A program made the translations under genes and the position numbers. The notes under the pieces were generated by a model that was not told the origin of the DNA, did not search any database, and saw only the letters and a list, made by a program, of their open reading frames with translations. Below, piece by piece: positions 62,695 through 64,000 of a DNA stretch of 64,000 bases. The first letter of the stretch is position 1. Each line of letters starts with the position of its first letter. Source of the DNA: Rhodopseudomonas palustris HaA2 (GTDB lineage Bacteria > Pseudomonadota > Alphaproteobacteria > Rhizobiales > Xanthobacteraceae); the NCBI RefSeq assembly GCF_000013365.1, contig NC_007778.1, positions 3,224,001 through 3,288,000 of the forward strand, read 5' to 3'.

Positions 62695-63330
62695 ATGAGC
62701 GGCAACGACGCCCGCACCGATTCCCGTGCCTTGGCCCGCTCGTTGCTCGACCTCTGCCGCTCGCGCAAGCTCACCATCGCCACGGCTGAATCCTGCACCG
62801 GCGGCTTGGTCGCCGGCGCCCTCACCGACATCCCCGGCTCGTCCGACGTGATCGACCGCGGCTTCGTCACCTATTCGAACGAAGCCAAGCACGACATGCT
62901 CGGCGTCGAGACCGCGACGCTCACCACCTTCGGCGCCGTCAGCAAGGAGACTGCGCTGGCGATGGCGGTCGGCGCGCTGGAGCATGCCGACGTCGATCTG
63001 GCGGTGTCGATCACCGGCATCGCCGGCCCCGGCGGCGCGACCCCGGGCAAGCCGGTCGGGCTTGTGCATTTTGCGGTGGCGGCGCGCGACGGCCGCATCA
63101 CCCATCGCGAGCAGCGCTTCGGCGCGATCGGCCGCAGCAATGTGCGTCAGCGTTCCGTCGTCGAAGCATTGCGGATGCTGCTGGAGGTCGCACGCGGCCC
63201 AAAGCCGGCGGTGAAGGCGAAGCGCACAGCCGCCACCGGCCTGCACAAACGCGTCGCCCGCTCGCCGAGGCGCACCGCCGCCAGCAAGCGCGTGCCGCCG
63301 AAGCGGCCGGTCAAGCCGAAGAAGACTTAG
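62695..63330 (+). CDS. CinA C-terminal type nicotinamide-nucleotide amidohydrolase (PncC)
   Basis: A 211-residue protein with only the CinA C-terminal amidase: TAESCTGGLVAGALTDIPGSSDV (Ser motif), GFVTYSNEAKHDMLGV and ITGIAGPGGATPGKPVGLV. It deamidates NMN in pyridine-nucleotide salvage. A 45-residue tail very rich in Lys/Arg (KAKRTAATGLHKRVARSPRR) follows the usual ~165 residues. It starts 2 nt after ispDF. Confidence 0.9.
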   Translation: MSGNDARTDSRALARSLLDLCRSRKLTIATAESCTGGLVAGALTDIPGSSDVIDRGFVTYSNEAKHDMLGVETATLTTFGAVSKETALAMAVGALEHADVDLAVSITGIAGPGGATPGKPVGLVHFAVAARDGRITHREQRFGAIGRSNVRQRSVVEALRMLLEVARGPKPAVKAKRTAATGLHKRVARSPRRTAASKRVPPKRPVKPKKT

Positions 63331-63403
63331 CGACGACGTCACGCGTCGCGGCGACGTGCGATCTTGCGGCGACAGGAGGTGCACGGCATGGCCCCGCCAT
63401 CGC

Positions 63404-63505
63404 CGTCACCCTCCGCGAAAGCGGAGGGCCCAGTATCCCAGAGCGCACGTGTTCTTTCGAAGCGCTCTGGAATACCGGGTCGCCCGGACAAGCCGGGCGA
63501 TGACG
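63404..63505. repeat. Palindromic repeat element, type D
   Basis: Nested inverted repeats: CCCTCCGC-GAAA-GCGGAGGG, CCAGAGCGC...GCGCTCTGG and CGCCCGGACAAGCCGGGCG, framed by CGTCA/TGACG-like ends. Similar intergenic cassettes are widespread in this group. Confidence 0.75.
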
Positions 63506-63547
63506 AGGGAGTGTGGCGAGAGGGATCCCGTTATTGCTAGACCTCAG

Positions 63548-63667
63548 CGTCATTGCGAGGAGCACCCGGATCGGCGCTTTGCGCCGTCCGGGCACAGGCT
63601 CCGCGACGAAGCAATCCAGACGCTTGTGCTCGGCGCGCTGGATTGCTTCGCTTCGCTCGCAATGACG
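63548..63667. repeat. Palindromic repeat element, type E (CGTCATTGCGAG)
   Basis: A 120-bp element with perfect 12-bp outer arms CGTCATTGCGAG / CTCGCAATGACG (63548-63559, 63656-63667) and inner arms GAAGCAATCCAG / CTGGATTGCTTC (63608-63619, 63638-63649). It is adjacent to type D, so two repeat families sit in tandem in one gap. Confidence 0.85.
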
Positions 63668-63672
63668 AAGCA

Positions 63673-64000
63673 CTACGCCCGCGACAGCTTCGGGGCGCCG
63701 CCATAGACCTGATCGGCGCGGCTCTCGAAGGCGGCGGCGAAGCGGTGGAAGGCGGTGTCGAACATCGCGCCCATCAGCGTCGCCAGGATGCGACTCTTGA
63801 ATTCATAGGCGATGAAGAAGCCGACTTCGCTGGCGCGCTCGGTCTTCGCCACGAAGGTCCAGCGGTTTTCCAGATTGCTGAACGGGCCCTGCAGATATTC
63901 GACGAGAATCTTGAGATTGGCGCGGTCGAGCGTGACGCGGCTGGTGAAGGTTTCCTGCACCAGTTTGAACGACACCGTCATGTCGGCGATGATCACTTCG
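63673..64000 (-). CDS. COQ10/START-family protein, 5' end outside window
   Basis: The C-terminal 109 residues of a COQ10 (RatA-like) lipid-binding domain protein. VIIADMTVSFKLVQETFTSRVTL, NLENRWTF and VGFFIAYEFKSRILATLMGAMFD are the family pattern of a START fold that binds ubiquinone. The frame stays open to the window edge, so the start is outside. In mitochondria COQ10 aids ubiquinone use; a bacterial role in respiratory or photosynthetic electron flow is plausible. Confidence 0.88.
   Translation of the reverse strand, partial: EVIIADMTVSFKLVQETFTSRVTLDRANLKILVEYLQGPFSNLENRWTFVAKTERASEVGFFIAYEFKSRILATLMGAMFDTAFHRFAAAFESRADQVYGGAPKLSRA

Noticed and set aside
62695-63330. Truncated CinA
   Set aside because: Stand-alone C-terminal amidase proteins (PncC) are common and functional; no remnant of the N-terminal domain is found upstream.

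Overview
The window reads as chromosomal DNA of a purple non-sulfur alphaproteobacterium of the Rhodopseudomonas palustris / Bradyrhizobium group. Evidence: very GC-rich coding bias throughout, an LH2 light-harvesting pucBA pair with a PpsR-type operator, a phosphatidylcholine synthase, the ndvB/ndvC glucan synthesis genes typical of bradyrhizobia, and the alphaproteobacterial block hfq-dat-ntrX-ntrY-ntrC-ntrB-dusB (nifR3)-ispDF-cinA. Gene order is dense, with many 4-8 nt stop/start overlaps. I see no rRNA, IS element, prophage or CRISPR array. Several intergenic palindromic repeat families of the kind common in this group are present.

Layout. (1) 1-9 kb, accessory catabolism: end of a DUF2147 protein, a cupin, an RraA-type aldolase-like protein, the 5-oxoprolinase set pxpB-pxpC-pxpA, and a convergent operon for a nitrate/sulfonate/taurine-class ABC importer plus an alpha/beta hydrolase, with a divergent LysR regulator. 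(2) 9-16.3 kb: rimO, a quinone oxidoreductase, phosphatidylcholine synthase, a UbiH-like monooxygenase, an auxin-efflux-family carrier, hspQ and an IalB-like periplasmic protein. (3) 16.5-21.2 kb: an unusual trio of an orphan YejA-like solute-binding protein, a degenerate AMP-ligase-like protein and a receiver-like protein ending in a degenerate GGDEF domain. (4) 21.2-28.2 kb, DNA repair: mfd and sdhE diverging from recG, then a DUF502 membrane protein. (5) 28.4-31.7 kb: glmU and glmS for UDP-GlcNAc synthesis. (6) 31.9-39 kb: a SPOR-like membrane protein, a small membrane protein and the ndvC / ndvD-like / ndvB region for beta-glucan synthesis. (7) 39.1-43.1 kb: tRNA-Lys, a formyltransferase-like protein, pucBA, and several small genes (RidA-like, BrnA-like, zinc-ribbon-like). 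(8) 43-47.4 kb: a coaD-cyclophilin-TonB-like-cyclophilin-queA-tgt operon linking CoA synthesis and queuosine tRNA modification. (9) 47.7-52.7 kb: a small secreted protein, gyrA, hflX and hfq. (10) 52.9-61.3 kb: a D-amino-acid aminotransferase, the NtrYX and NtrBC two-component systems and dusB. (11) 61.5-64 kb: ispDF, cinA-type amidohydrolase, two palindromic repeats and the 3' part of a COQ10-like gene.

The most unusual observations are: a tRNA-guanine transglycosylase whose four zinc ligands all appear to be replaced while the catalytic Asp residues remain; two copies of a perfect 10-bp palindrome, one covering a Shine-Dalgarno site; a formyltransferase-like protein lacking the catalytic Asn; the pseudoenzyme-like trio at 16.5-21.2 kb; and an NtrX without the sigma54-contact GAFTGA loop next to an NtrC that has it. 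I do not see a clearly new multi-gene defence or mobile system here.
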